64,000 bases of DNA from Phycomyces blakesleeanus NRRL 1555(-) (GCF_001638985.1 NW_017265138.1:558001-622000); one strand, 5' to 3'. Positions 48,161 through 60,201 are shown, counted from the stretch's first letter. A program made the numbers and translations. The notes: generated by a model not told the origin, from the sequence alone.

Positions 48161-49222
48161 ATGTCTCACCAAAACAAAAAGGAAACTCTTCCCAAACGAA
48201 AGCAGCTTTCAGATTATCAAAGAGGACTGATAATTAGTGGTGCTATAGTAAATGGCACTGCTGCTGAAATTTCTGAGAAGAATGGTATACCTCTAGCAAC
48301 GGTGTATTCCACAATCAATAGATGGAGAGATACTGGAACCGCATTTCCTGATAAGCGAAAAGGAACTTTGAAGATAATGGATGAGCGAGATGAGCGTCAC
48401 TTGATTAATGAGATGAAGACGAATCGTGAGACAACACTTGGGGGTCTTACCACCTTCATGTCTGACACCCTAGGGCATCCCATCTCCAAGTCTACCATTC
48501 GTCGAACTATTCGTAGATCTGGATTGTCTTCTTGTAAAGTTGTATACAAGCCACTGCTATCAAAAGCACACAAGAAGAAGCGGTTGGCATTTGCTAATCA
48601 TGCCAGAGAGACCAATCAGAGATGGGATCGCGTCATCTGGAGCGATGAGTCAAGGTTTATGCTTTTCAGCAGAGATGGCAATACTAGAGTATGGCGGTAT
48701 CCTCAAGAAAAATACAGAGAAGAGTTCATTAGACCAAGACTGCAGTGTGGTGGAGGCTCCATTATGGTTTGGGGCTGTGTATGGGCAGGAGGAGTTGGCC
48801 CATTGAAAACCATAAAGAACACGCTTGACCAGTATGCATATATGGACTTAATGAAAAGGAAGCTTCTTCCATTTATGGAATCTCTTAGTGAGAACAATGA
48901 TGGGGAGTTTATCTACCAAGAAGATAATGCTCCTTGTCATAAGTCTAAGCTTGCAGAAGAGTGGAAGAAGCGTCAGAACTTCCCAGTGATGGTATGGCCG
49001 CCGAACAGTCCAGATCTCAGCCCCATAGAGAATTTATGGGCATATCTTACCAGAAAAGTGAAGGCCAGAGTCCCCTCTCCAAAAAATCTTAATGAGCTGG
49101 AGAGGGCTATTCATATAGAATGGAAGAATATTCCGGCTGACGTTTGCAAGACACATTGCATGTCAATGCCTAATCGCTTACATAAGATGAAGAAGGCTCG
49201 TGGAGGGTCAACACATTATTAA
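48161..49222 (+). CDS. Tc1/mariner transposase of element A
   Basis: Intact 353-residue ORF with no introns. Residues about 15-130 hold paired helix-turn-helix DNA-binding domains (SDYQRGLIISGAIVNGTAAEISEKNGIPLATVYSTI; ISKSTIRRTIRRSGL). The DDE core shows VIWSDESRFMLF (first Asp), IYQEDNAPCHKS (second Asp) and NSPDLSPIENLW (Glu) with 34 residues between the last two, the DD34E signature. The Tc1 WRYPQEKY and GGGSIMVWGC blocks are present. It cuts and rejoins DNA at the 55-bp ends and inserts at TA. An AATAAA follows the stop at 49230. Confidence 0.95.
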   Translation: MSHQNKKETLPKRKQLSDYQRGLIISGAIVNGTAAEISEKNGIPLATVYSTINRWRDTGTAFPDKRKGTLKIMDERDERHLINEMKTNRETTLGGLTTFMSDTLGHPISKSTIRRTIRRSGLSSCKVVYKPLLSKAHKKKRLAFANHARETNQRWDRVIWSDESRFMLFSRDGNTRVWRYPQEKYREEFIRPRLQCGGGSIMVWGCVWAGGVGPLKTIKNTLDQYAYMDLMKRKLLPFMESLSENNDGEFIYQEDNAPCHKSKLAEEWKKRQNFPVMVWPPNSPDLSPIENLWAYLTRKVKARVPSPKNLNELERAIHIEWKNIPADVCKTHCMSMPNRLHKMKKARGGSTHY

Positions 49223-49318
49223 TTTTTTTAATAAATTTACTTTTTATTTTTTTAAGAGCCATATCTTAGTATATATATGTTTTCAAACATGGGGTGTTAA
49301 GTGAATATAGACAAACTA

Positions 49319-50665
49319 CAGTCGCGGAACAGAAAATTTGGTCGTTTTATATTTCTGCTATTTATTTCATAATACACCCTTACACTTCACTTTACTCAAT
49401 CTGCTAAATTCAATAAAATCTTTTTAATATAATGCCTAGACAACGAAGCAGTAAACCTCACAAGCCATTTGAAAGGCTTTCAGAAGTTGAAAAAGGAATC
49501 TTTATTGGACTTCATGAAGATGGCATGAAGATTTCTGACATTGCAAGGAAAAAGGGAATACCAAGAACTACTGTCACGCGTATCATAAAAAAATACAACG
49601 AAACCGGATCTGCTACTAATAAGAAGCCAACAGGAAGACCTTCTAAATTAACTGCTAGAGATAAAAGACATCTCTTCTTGGATGTCAAACGGGATCGCCA
49701 TCAAAACTTGGTTGAGATGGCAGACTTGATTAAGGAAAAGTCTGGAAAAAAAGTCAGTACAAAAACTATCAGCCGAACGTTGCACAAGATGAATCTAGCC
49801 TACCGTGTAACCAAATCAAAGCCTCTTCTAACTAAGGAGCACATTGCCAAACGTCGTGCTTGGTATAGAAAAATAAAAGGTTGGAAAAAACAGTGGGATA
49901 CTGTCATTTGGACAGACGAAGCAACCTTTACCCTTTTCAAGAAAAATGGTCGTAGTCATGTATGGCGGGAACCAGGAGAGAAATATCATCCAGACGGCTT
50001 GACTCCAAAGGTTCCAGGAAATGGAGGTTCTGTATCGCTTTGGGGATGTATTTGGTCTGGAGGAGTTGGACCACTGGTTATGCTTAAGGGTAACATGAAT
50101 GCCCCATTGTACAATGAAGTTCTGGAGAAGGAATTCATGCCCTTCTACCAAAGTCTTCCTAATGTAGAAAAGGGAGACTACCTTTATCAAGAAGATAACG
50201 CGAGTTATCATAAGGCTACCTTGGCAGAAAAGTTCAAGAAAGACCTTGGATTGAAGATTTTGGAGTGGCCTCCTAACAGTCCGGACTTGAGTCCAATTGA
50301 AAATATCTGGGGTCTTCTTGATAACAAAATCCGCGCAAGACGACCTCAGCCTACCACATTGCGACAATTGGAAAATGCTTTGCAAGAAACGTGGAAAGCA
50401 ATTAGCGTAGAGACTTGTATGACGTTTTGCCTTAATATGCAAAATCGTCTATCTGAACTTAAGATGCGTAAATTTAGACCAATCTCTTATTAAAGCTTTT
50501 TCAATTTTTTTTTTCAATTTATCTATTACATCTTATACAGTTATCTGTGAGAGTACCAGAGATTTATAGAACTTTACTATCTTTTATCATAAATTTAAAG
50601 CTACAATATAAGTTGAAGAGTCTTGGCGGGGGTTAAAAATGACCAAATATTCTGTCAGAAGTCTG
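49319..50665 (+). mobile_element. Tc1/mariner element B, inserted in element A
   Basis: A 1347-bp element flanked by TA (49317-49318 and 50666-50667). Its ends are imperfect inverted repeats: CAGTCGCGGAACAGAAAATTT on the left, and on the right, read in reverse complement, CAGACTTCTGACAGAATATTT, followed by GGTC(G/A)TTTT on both. Removing it and one TA restores a continuous end for element A (GACAAAC-TA-GTGTAAG). It carries an intact transposase ORF. Confidence 0.9.
49432..50493 (+). CDS. Tc1/mariner transposase of element B
   Basis: Intact intronless ORF, also 353 residues but clearly a different subfamily from the element A enzyme. The N-terminal HTH pair is present (SEVEKGIFIGLHEDGMKISDIARKKGIPRTTV; GRPSKLTARDKRH GRPR-like hook; VSTKTISRTLHKM). 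The catalytic blocks are VIWTDEATFTLF, YLYQEDNASYHKA and NSPDLSPIENIW, again DD34E. The usual DNAPCHKA block reads DNASYHKA, keeping the catalytic Asp. The reading frame is undamaged, so the protein may be functional. Confidence 0.95.
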   Translation: MPRQRSSKPHKPFERLSEVEKGIFIGLHEDGMKISDIARKKGIPRTTVTRIIKKYNETGSATNKKPTGRPSKLTARDKRHLFLDVKRDRHQNLVEMADLIKEKSGKKVSTKTISRTLHKMNLAYRVTKSKPLLTKEHIAKRRAWYRKIKGWKKQWDTVIWTDEATFTLFKKNGRSHVWREPGEKYHPDGLTPKVPGNGGSVSLWGCIWSGGVGPLVMLKGNMNAPLYNEVLEKEFMPFYQSLPNVEKGDYLYQEDNASYHKATLAEKFKKDLGLKILEWPPNSPDLSPIENIWGLLDNKIRARRPQPTTLRQLENALQETWKAISVETCMTFCLNMQNRLSELKMRKFRPISY

Positions 50666-50954
50666 TAGTGTAAGAATGTTAAAGAAGTTGATGCCTTGAT
50701 TTGGCGGAATCTTAAAATTTTATTCAGTACTGATATGGGTCTGTATAAAAGATAGTCCTTATAGGATGATAATGTATGGACACTTGTAGGCCAACCACAC
50801 AAATACGCAAATACACAAACACACAAACACACAAACACATATTAGATTAATATATTTATATAGATTATTATCCGAAATAATAATAATAATAATAATAATT
50901 TTCCTATAGATTTTCTTTCTTCTTTCTTCTTCTTCTCTCTCTATATATATATCA

Positions 50955-51802
50955 ATGGAACTACAAGGATCTTGTCACTGTGGAAAGACTTCTTTTAGTG
51001 TGGTGTCGCACACGCCAGCTCCCGTAAGAGCTCTTTACATGTTTGTTTTTCTCTAATGATATTATGATACGTATTAATATTCATTTAATAATGATGTAGT
51101 TTATGCGATGTTACTGGTAAATAATAATAATAATAAAATATAGAATAAAATAAAATAAGACATTTTAATTCCTCTAGTTCCATTTGTCGTAAATGTCAAG
51201 GAGGAGGAGGTTACGCTATTAACATAATGGGAGTGGTAAGAATGAAAGACATATACATACATGAAAGGCATTAACCCAGACTTGCATTTAATGTGAATGT
51301 GAACGTTGTTTGATTTCCAGTACAGTACACTTAAAGTCACCGGGAAAGAATATATTCGGTAAGCTTAAACCGACAATAAACATAAAATCCTGTTGACATT
51401 TTATGTATGTATATATTGTGTACCAAAGAGAGTACAAGGCTTTACGCGACAAGACTACCAAAGAGCTCTGGTAAATGTGATAATAGAAAGATAAACAATT
51501 GGATATACTAACATTCTATATCTAATGATAGTGGAAATACGCGTTATTTCTGTGGTGAATGTGGTAGTCATCTATATGCCTATAATCCTGCTTATGCTGA
51601 CAGTGTGTATCCAATGGCGTGTGCTATTGACAGCCCTTTGCCGGTTGTTGAACCCAAAGATATTTATCACATCATGCTGAATAAGCAGTCGAAAGCCAAC
51701 TGGGTCCTTGCTCCCACGCCCAGCCCTGAGAACCATGCATTTGAAGAATATCCCGATACATCGATTTCTCAATGGCACAAGGACAATAATATTCAGTATT
51801 AA
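50955..51802 (+). CDS. GFA / CENP-V family zinc protein (Mss4-like fold)
   Basis: Six exons, 50955-51023, 51100-51116, 51178-51235, 51321-51358, 51429-51470 and 51532-51802, joined in phase to 164 residues. Zinc-ligand motifs of the glutathione-dependent formaldehyde-activating (GFA) family are all present: GSCHCGKTSFSV, CYCSICRKCQGGGG, and RYFCGECGSHLYAY with C-x2-C. The tail has PKDIYHIMLNKQSKANWV, as in fungal members. Despite the family name, most members have no proven enzyme role with glutathione-formaldehyde adducts. Exon 2 is only 17 bp. It lies 210 bp beyond the end of transposon A. Confidence 0.88.
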
Positions 51803-52481
51803 CCAAATCAATCAAAAATCAAAAATCAAAAATCAAAAATCAAAAATCAAAAATTGAAACATATTGATTCATTGATTGATCTGTTAGAGGGACTCTTTTC
51901 TTTTTCTTTCACCTCTGTACACTGTACACTGTACACTGCAGATGTATATATGATTATCAATCTATATACACACACAAAACAAAACAAAATAAAATAAAAT
52001 AAAATAAAATAAAGTAAAATAAAATAAAATGCATAAAGAGGGAAAGGTCTGTAAAGCAAACATGATTTTTACTTATGTACATTTGGGCCTAGAGTGGTAA
52101 GAACCAATATATATAATTATTTTTAAGAGTAAAATAAAAATACGACCCGCAGTGGCATTAATGGTGTGCAACAATAACTGGCACAAATTAAGGATTCGTG
52201 ACTTGACATGTGAGTCGCACACACACACACATTGAAAAAGAGAGAGAGAGAGAGGGAGAGTAAGTGACACTCAAACACGTACACTCTGCTCACTCCACTC
52301 TATTCACTCCACTATACTTAACTTTAACTCAACCAATATAAATATATATACACACACACACATATATATATATATCATATATAATCTTTATTCTTCTTTT
52401 TCTTCTTCTTCTTCTTCTTTTGCTTTCCCTTTTTTTTTACTTGTATAATTAAACATCAACTTTAACATACTATATACAAAT
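51803..52481. other. Intergenic with TCAAAAA heptamer repeats, no gene seen
   Basis: TCAAAAA heptamers run at 51811-51854, TGTACAC repeats at 51917-51940, AAAATAAAATAAAATA at 51985-52030, and (CA)n and (AG)n near 52220-52260. A CTT-rich tract precedes the fumarase start. Confidence 0.65.
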
Positions 52482-54628
52482 ATGACAAAGTCTGGTTTCC
52501 GTATCGAAAAGGACACGTTTGGTGAACTCAACGTACCTATTGACGTCTACTGGGGTGCACAGACCCAAAGGTAAACTAGATAACTACATACCTATCTATT
52601 TTTAAAAAGAAGTAAAAGACAAGAACCAAGAATCTGTCTTGTTTATCATTTTGAATTTCTTGATTGACTCACTCATTGACTGACTCGTTGGTTTTCTTTC
52701 TTACTTTCAAAAAAAAATAAAAATAAAAATAAAAAAGATCCTTACAAAACTTTGACATTGGTGGTCCGTCTGAACGTATGCCTCCTGCGCTGATAAAAGG
52801 AATGGCGATTCTGAAAAAAGCTGCTGCAAAAATCAATATGGAGTATGGACTTGATGCTTCTGTAGGTGAAGCAATCATCAAGGCTACTGATGAGGTGAGT
52901 TTGCGTTGAGGTTGAGGTTGAGCTGGTATTTTATTTGATTTGATTTCAAATTTTAACAATACAAAAAAAAAAAAATTTTTTAAAAAAAAAACTGGGAAAA
53001 ACATAGGTGATCGCGGGTAAATTAGATGCCCACTTTCCTCTGGTTGTTTGGCAGACTGGATCAGGAACTCAATCACAGTAAGGCTTTTGTTTGGTTGTAG
53101 ATCTCCCTCCCCTTCCTACATTTATTTTTGTTTCTCAATTAACTGATGAGATACATCATTTGTACTATTGTAGTATGAATGTCAACGAGGTAAATATGCA
53201 AATATCCAATAGTGTTTTGTACAAGTCGTTTACATACACACATCTTAGGTACTTTCTAACCGAGCAATTGAAATTCTCGGTGGTACCCTCGGTAGCAAGA
53301 CACCAGTTCATCCCAATGATCATGTCAATATGAGCCAGTCTTCTAATGATTCGTAAGTACTATTGAGTAGCAACCAGTCTTTATATTATTATAACAACTT
53401 GATTACTTGCTTTTATATAGTTTTCCTACAGCTATGCACATTGCGGCTGTTTTGGAAATTCGTGAACGCCTATTGCCTGCCCTTGATACTCTAAAGGACG
53501 CAATCAAGGCCAAATCGGACGAGTTTGATAACATTATCAAGATCGGCCGTACCCATCTCCAGGATGCCACGCCTCTGACACTGGGCCAAGAGTTCTCGGG
53601 CTATGTCCAGCAGCTAACATACGGAATCCAGCGAATCCAAAACACCCTGCCACGTCTGTCGCGTCTTGCTCAAGGCGGAACTGCAGTCGGAACAGGACTC
53701 AATGCTCGTCCTGGATTTGATGTCAAGGTTGCAGAAGTTGTGTCAGAATTGACAGGATATCCGTTTGAAACGGCGCCAAACAAAGTAAATAATAGTAAAT
53801 TGTCTATAGATTATGACTTACTTGCATGTGAATGTTAAAAGAGGGAAAGGGAATTAGTCTTCTTTTTTTTTGGTTTGGTTTGCTAAGCAACTAATTGATT
53901 GATTTGAATTTGTGTGTGTGTGTGTGGATGGGTGGGAAATAGTTTGAGGCTTTGGCTTGTAATGATGCTATTGTAGAGGCACACGGAGCATTGAATACTG
54001 TGGCTGTGTCGTTGATGAAGATTGCAAATGACATTCGATTGCTTGGATCTGGACCGCGTTGTGGACTGGGCGAGCTTTCTTTGCCCGAGAATGAGCCTGG
54101 ATCTTCTATTATGCCTGGTAAGGTGAACCCAACACAATGTGAGGCCATGACTATGGTGTGCTGTCAAGTAATGGGTAACAATACGACTATTTCTATTGCT
54201 GGATCAAATGGACACTTTGAGGTATAATTTTTTTTTGTAAATAATAATAATAATAATAATAATAATAATTACTTATTTTTTATTTTATTTTATTTTTGGT
54301 TGGATAGTTGAATGTATTTAAGCCTGTGATGATCAAGAATCTGTTGCAGTCGATTCGGTTGTTAAGTGATGCGTCCAGATCATTCACCAATAACTGTGTG
54401 GTGGGAATTGTGGCCAACAGACAAAAGATCAAGGCTATCATGAACGAGAGTCTGATGCTTGTGACTGCACTCAACCCTCACATTGGCTATGACAAGGCTG
54501 CCCAGTGTGCCAAGAAGGCGCACAAGGAAGGAACGACTCTTTTGGAGGCAGCACTGTCGCTTAATGTCTTGACAAAAGAGCAATTTGAGGCATGGGTTAA
54601 GCCTGAAGAGATGCTGGCACCTCGTTAA
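52482..54628 (+). CDS. Fumarate hydratase, class II
   Basis: Eight exons, 52482-52570, 52738-52894, 53007-53077, 53174-53189, 53249-53352, 53421-53784, 53943-54221 and 54308-54628, joined in phase to 466 residues. It interconverts fumarate and L-malate. Visible family blocks are [94 protein letters not shown] and the signature [11 protein letters not shown] (catalytic Ser loop). The GSGTQS motif is followed by HMNVNE, where most family members have NMN. No presequence is seen, so this form is probably cytosolic, unless an upstream exon exists. Exon 4 is a 16-bp microexon. Confidence 0.94.
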
Positions 54629-54789
54629 TACATATTATATACTTACACATATATTTCTGTAAATAAATATAAATCTATACAAATATATATATATATAAGA
54701 GGAATTGATTGATTGGGTGATTTTGTTTTTTGGGGGGAAGAAAGACCAAATGGAAAGTCTATTATCAATTAGTGATTACAAAATGTATG

Positions 54790-54829
<40 letters not shown>

Positions 54830-56678
54830 GGAGTATGCAAGATAATTAGATAGATAACTAGATATTTAGATGTATAGAAAGTGTATGTAAGAGTATGTAT
54901 GACAGTGTGTACGTGTGTACGTGTGTATTTGTGTATTTGTGTATTTGTGTACTTTCTTGTGCGTGTGTATGTGAACTTTAAGAAAGCTACACACAGCGAC
55001 TGGAAATGGTATAATTCTGGGGTTTCTTCAAGGTATTTTCATGTGAGAAATGGTCCAAAAAAAAACTTTATTATTATTATTATTATCATTATTTTGTTTT
55101 TGAATGATTCTTCTTCTGCTTCAAGTCTGCTGGTTTCTTTGATAGACCACTTGATCTTTTTATATTTGTAATGATTTTCTAGGTTTCCTCCCCCAACCAA
55201 ACTAAATCGAATTAGAGCCGAGAGCCGAATTTTATCTTACAAGAAACATTGGCCACAAAATATTCTTTTCTTTTTTAAACACACACACACACACATATAT
55301 ATATATATGTAGTAGATATTTAAACTTGATATATAGAATAGAATATGATTATAATTATAAGATTCAAGTGTTGAATGGGGAGAATTCACAAGTGTAGAGA
55401 AAAAGGTGTTATTTAAGATAAAAGAATAGAACGAAAGGAAAGTAAGCCAAGTTTGTCTCTGGTCTGTAATGAAAAGGAGATAGGCAACCAGCCCAGCAAC
55501 CAGCCCAGCAACTAGCATAGCAACCAGTCATAAAGAGAGAAAGAAAGAGAGAGAGAGAGAAAAAAAAAGGGGAGGGGGTTAAGAAAAGAGGAGATTTGTG
55601 GCGATCAAAGCATCGTCCGACGCTCCACACAAACTTTTTTCTCATATTCTGTTCTCCGATACAACCAAAAAAAAAAAAAAAAAACTTGACTCCACTTTGT
55701 TTCTCTCTGTCTAGCTGTCTAGCTGTCTGTTTTTATTTATTTATTTATTTTAATTTATATTAATATAATATATTTTTACAATAGAATTGAATTGAATTGA
55801 ATTGAATTGAATTGAATAGAATTAAGAGTAGTAGTAGTAAGAGTGATGATCACTTTACAATCAAAGAATAAAATAGAATATTTATCATCTTGGTAGCTTT
55901 GTAAAGAATCAATTAAAATTTAATTTTATTAATTAGTTTAATATTCTGTCTATATATGTACATGTCATTAATAACAAGTTTTTCGTTCGTTTTTTCTTAT
56001 TTTATTTTTTTAATAATCATCAATGATATTTGAAATTGAAACAAGCTGAATAACAATAAGAATAGAAATTAGAATTAACAATCGTGTTATGTAATGGAAA
56101 ATCTAATTCACACATTTATATGTATATTTTATAATAAAAAAAAACAATCAGCACCATGGCAATCCCATTAATGAATTTCCTATAAAGAAAATTAAAAGGA
56201 AATGGGTGGGGTTCCAATGTCACGTCACAGATGGGGTTTTTCCCTTTTTGCCCGACGGTCTCCCAAAAATAATAATAATAAAAATAATAATAATAATAGT
56301 AATATAAAGAGTGAGTGAAAAAGAGAGAGAGAGAGAGAAATAATGAGTGAGCTATAGAGAGTGAGTGAGAAGTTTATAGTGAGTGAGAAAAAAAAAGAAG
56401 GAAAAAAAAAACAAGTTCAGCTTTGTCCCCGCAAGATCCCAAACTAAGAAATAAAATAAAATAGAAATAGAATATATAGATAGATAGATATATAGATAGA
56501 TATATATTTTATATTTTATATTTGTATTATTTCATTTTATTTCATTTTATTTTATTTTATTTTATTTATTTTTCTCTTTCACAACTACAACACTAAATAA
56601 CCAAACCAAAGATATAAATATATTATATATAAATAAATAAATAAATATATATATATATATATATATTTTTATTTGATA
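54629..56678. other. 2-kb intergenic, repeat-rich, no gene seen
   Basis: (AT)n(GT)n at about 54788-54828, GTACGTGTGT/TTTGTGTA repeats at 54908-54960, (AC)n(AT)n at 55279-55307, CAGCCCAGCAAC repeats near 55489-55525, GAATT pentamers at 55785-55817, GAGTGAGT repeats at 56310-56390 and TTTTATTTTA tracts near 56525-56575. Confidence 0.65.
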
Positions 56679-58226
56679 ATGGTAGTGGTGTACATCCTGT
56701 ACTTGGTGTACTTTGCAATCGCAATCACTCTAGCACTCTCCATCCTACTATACGTCTACCAATGCGACCTCTTATATGCTGCAGGATTCCCGACAGGTTC
56801 GCGATCAGTTGTAAGCAAACCCAATAACCAACAGACAAACACTTCATTTCAATAATAATATTATTATTTACCCCAAACAAAAATCATAATAATAATAATA
56901 ATAATATATATATATATTTTCTTTTCTTTAGGTAGCTAAACCCTCTCAATATGGATTACCAGATAAAGAAGAAATCCTGGTGACTAAAGACGGCGTCAAG
57001 CTCAGGAGTTATGTGCTGATCCAAAGAGGAGACGATGTGGCTATACAGTCACCAACACTTCTTTGTTTTCATGTAAGACATACATACAACACATACCTTG
57101 AAACTAAATAATATTTTCATTTAATCTGATAGGCACACACTGGTAATATGGTATGAACAAATATATATATATATATATGCAATAATAATACTAATAACTT
57201 CCTTTTTTTTCTATTTCTCTATAAATCTATATACTTATAGGGCCATAGACTCCCTATTGCTCAAGTATTTTTCAAGAAACTTGGTTACAATGTCGTTATG
57301 CTGTCTTACAGAGGGTAACATAACATATTATATATATATATATTAAAAAAAAGGTGTGGTTTGTGACTTTGGTGCCTGACTGTTTCTTTACTTTTTGTCT
57401 ACTAGATATGGATTAAGTGAAGGAAACCCCAATGAGAAAGGATTACAAATCGATGCACAAGTAAGTATCTATTATTATTATTATAACAACAATTGGTTAT
57501 TTTAATATAAGAAATATTTATTTATTTACTTATTTATTACAGACTGTTCTTGACTATGTTCTCCGTCATCCTATCCTCCGACACACAAAACTGGTAGCTT
57601 ATGGACAATCGCTGGGCGGTGCTGTTGCTATTAATCTAGTATCAAAGAATGAAGAAAAGTTCCAGGCATTGATGATTGAAAATACCTTTTTAAGTGTCGT
57701 AAGTTTTTTTATATTTATTTTTTAAAGTATATATATATATATCTTGCAATGGTTGATTGGATCTGAATATTTACTGTTAATTGCTATTTCCCAAATAAAA
57801 TATATTTATATATTTACATACAAAAGCCTCTCTTGATCCCTCACATATTCCCTGCATTGAGACATCTCGTTTATCTGTGCCATCAAACATGGAGATCATA
57901 TAAATCAATTCGCTACATTCGACACATTCCAATCCTATTCTTATCCAGCCTCAAAGACGAAATAGTTCCTCCCCAACATATGGCTAAACTGTACAAAATA
58001 TCCCAGACAGGTGGAATCAAGGTCTGGCGTGATTTTGAAAACGGAACTCACAACGATACATGCATGCAGGTAAATAAATAAACACAACTATATATATATT
58101 TGATAATTGGATAGGTGGACTAACAAATCCTTATTATTTTTATTATTTAAAACAAAACAATAGACTGGCTACTTTGAATCAATTGCAGAATTCATTCGTG
58201 ACAATGTGTGGGATTACAGCGATTAA
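56679..58226 (+). CDS. BEM46/ABHD13-type alpha/beta hydrolase
   Basis: Eight exons, 56679-56810, 56932-57072, 57133-57150, 57241-57314, 57406-57460, 57543-57698, 57827-58069 and 58164-58226, joined in phase to 293 residues, close to fission yeast Bem46 (about 299). An N-terminal membrane anchor (about residues 2-25) precedes the hydrolase fold. The fold shows LLCFHAHTGNMGHRLPIA (oxyanion loop), VVMLSYRGYGLSEGNPNEKGLQIDAQ, the nucleophile elbow GQSLGGAVA, the acid in FLSSLKDEIVPPQHM and the His in FENGTHNDT. Bem46 proteins are ER or plasma-membrane anchored serine hydrolases linked to fungal polarity; the substrate is not known. Exon 3 is 18 bp. Confidence 0.92.
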
Positions 58227-58280
58227 ATCAAAGATAAAGAAATGATATACGAACAAGACAAAGCTCAATTTACCACCACC

Positions 58281-58311
<31 letters not shown>

Positions 58312-60201
58312 GCAACAGTCGCTTTTCTTCTTCTTCTTCTTACACACGCACTCCAGGAACGCATCTTACACTCACACACAAATTATATATATATATATAT
58401 ATATATATTACACAACTCAACACAACAACATAACAACACAACACAATACAATCAAAGAATCAAAATCAAAATCAAAATCAAAATCAAAATCAAAATCAAA
58501 ATCAAAAACACAAAAACAAACACAAACACAAACACAAACAAAAAACTATCCCCAAAATTCAGCATAACGAACGACTGGTCTCTTTGTCTCTTATCTTCAT
58601 CTATCTTCACACGAGCCTCTTACTTTTTCTCAATTTTTTTTCCAGTTCTCTAAAAAAAAACAAATTTACAACCCCTTAACTTCACAACTTTCACAACTCT
58701 CGCAACTTTTACAACTTTTACAACTTTCACAAAAAAAAAACAGCAAAAAAGCAACAATGACCGATACAATCCAACCAAATTCACGACACCACACACACAC
58801 ACACACACGCAATTTCTCTCTGGTTTTATTTTTTTTTCTTTAGAAAAATATTCTTCATATTTATCATTCATACCTGAATCTCACCCCTTCGTTTTTTTTT
58901 ATTATTCTTTTACCTTTCTAGCAACACACACACATATATATACATATATATTTACTTACTTACTTACTTACTTATACATACACACATACACACAATAGTT
59001 ACTACTACACACATGTTTTTGCGTGAGTTATGCATGTCTTTTTTGTATTTTCGTATGTATTGTTTTGTGTCGTATGTGCGTACGAACGTGCGTTGTGACT
59101 GTGTGTATTCAAGTGTGGGAGATTTATATATATATATATATATGTTTCTTTATTTTCTAGTTAGTCATTACATTACACACACACAGACACACAGACAGAC
59201 ACATATTTATATACATTTACTCATATACACACACATATATATACAATATAATATAATAATAATAATATAATATTTGAAAAAAAAAAGGAAAAAGAACATG
59301 CTTTTCTATCCAACTACATACATACATATGTATATCTGATTAATTTACCTATCTGTCCGTTCATCTACCTACCTACCTATCTAAGCTTGTGCTTTAGAAC
59401 CTACCCCACTCATTCTTAATTTATTCTTATTTGAGAACATTACCAAAAATTCGTTATTTTTATTATTATTGAAAAAGAGAAAGAGAGAGAAAATGACAGC
59501 AAAAGGCAAAACGATAGAAACATTATTAACATTATATAATTCTTTTTTTCTTTATTTATTTCACTTTTAATTCTTGCTGTTAATGGCTGTAAACTGTCAG
59601 TGTCAAAAGTTACTGTCACCACTATTACTACTGCTATTATCATTATCATCATAATTATTATAGTTATCTTGTCTCGCTTTCAACCTTGCCCTGCCTTGCC
59701 TTTTTTAATTTATATATTTATATAATAGAAACTCATCCCAATTTTTTTTTTTTGCATGTGCCTGAACCAATATATACATATATATAAAAACACAGGAAGC
59801 ACAAGAAGCACAACCGGAGATCAAAAAAATCTAAAAAACGACAAAAAAAACCTCCTTTTTCCCTCTTCTCTCACCACCACCACTACTACTGCTACTACTA
59901 GTATTAGTATAAGTATTAGTGCAAGTAGCTGCAAAATTTACTTCTTTATAGCTTTTATTGGCCTTTTTTCTTCTTCGTTAGTGTCATTCCACAGATTGTT
60001 TTTATCATCGCGATACTACATGATTATAATAATTACAGAATTAATAATATCGTATATATATATATATTTATTTATTCATTCATGCAGAGAGCCGTTTCAA
60101 CTCCCGCAAAATATGTCTATAAAATATAAAAGTATAATAATAATAATAATATTATTATTTTATTCTCTTTTCCCCTTTATCCTTTTATATATATATATCA
60201 A
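58227..60201. other. 2-kb repeat-rich intergenic, no gene seen
   Basis: (ACC)n and (AAC)n at 58270-58310, (AT)n at 58385-58408, CAAAAT hexamers at 58458-58505, CAAACA repeats, ACAACTTT repeats near 58680-58730, (AC)n tracts and TTAC tetramers at 58950-58975, and (TA)n. ORFs only translate these repeats. Confidence 0.65.

Larger units (their letters stand above)
48050..50743 (+). mobile_element. Tc1/mariner element A, interrupted by element B
   Basis: It is bounded by TA at 48048-48049 and 50744-50745. Its inverted repeats are 55 bp and identical (48050-48104 and 50689-50743, starting CAGACCCATATCAGTACTG). Without the inserted element B it would be about 1345 bp, a normal Tc1 size. It carries one transposase ORF (48161-49222). 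The insertion lies 95 bp after that stop codon, so the transposase and both ends remain intact. Confidence 0.92.

Noticed and set aside
49828..50442. Minus-strand ORF of 204 codons
   Set aside because: Antisense shadow of the element B transposase.
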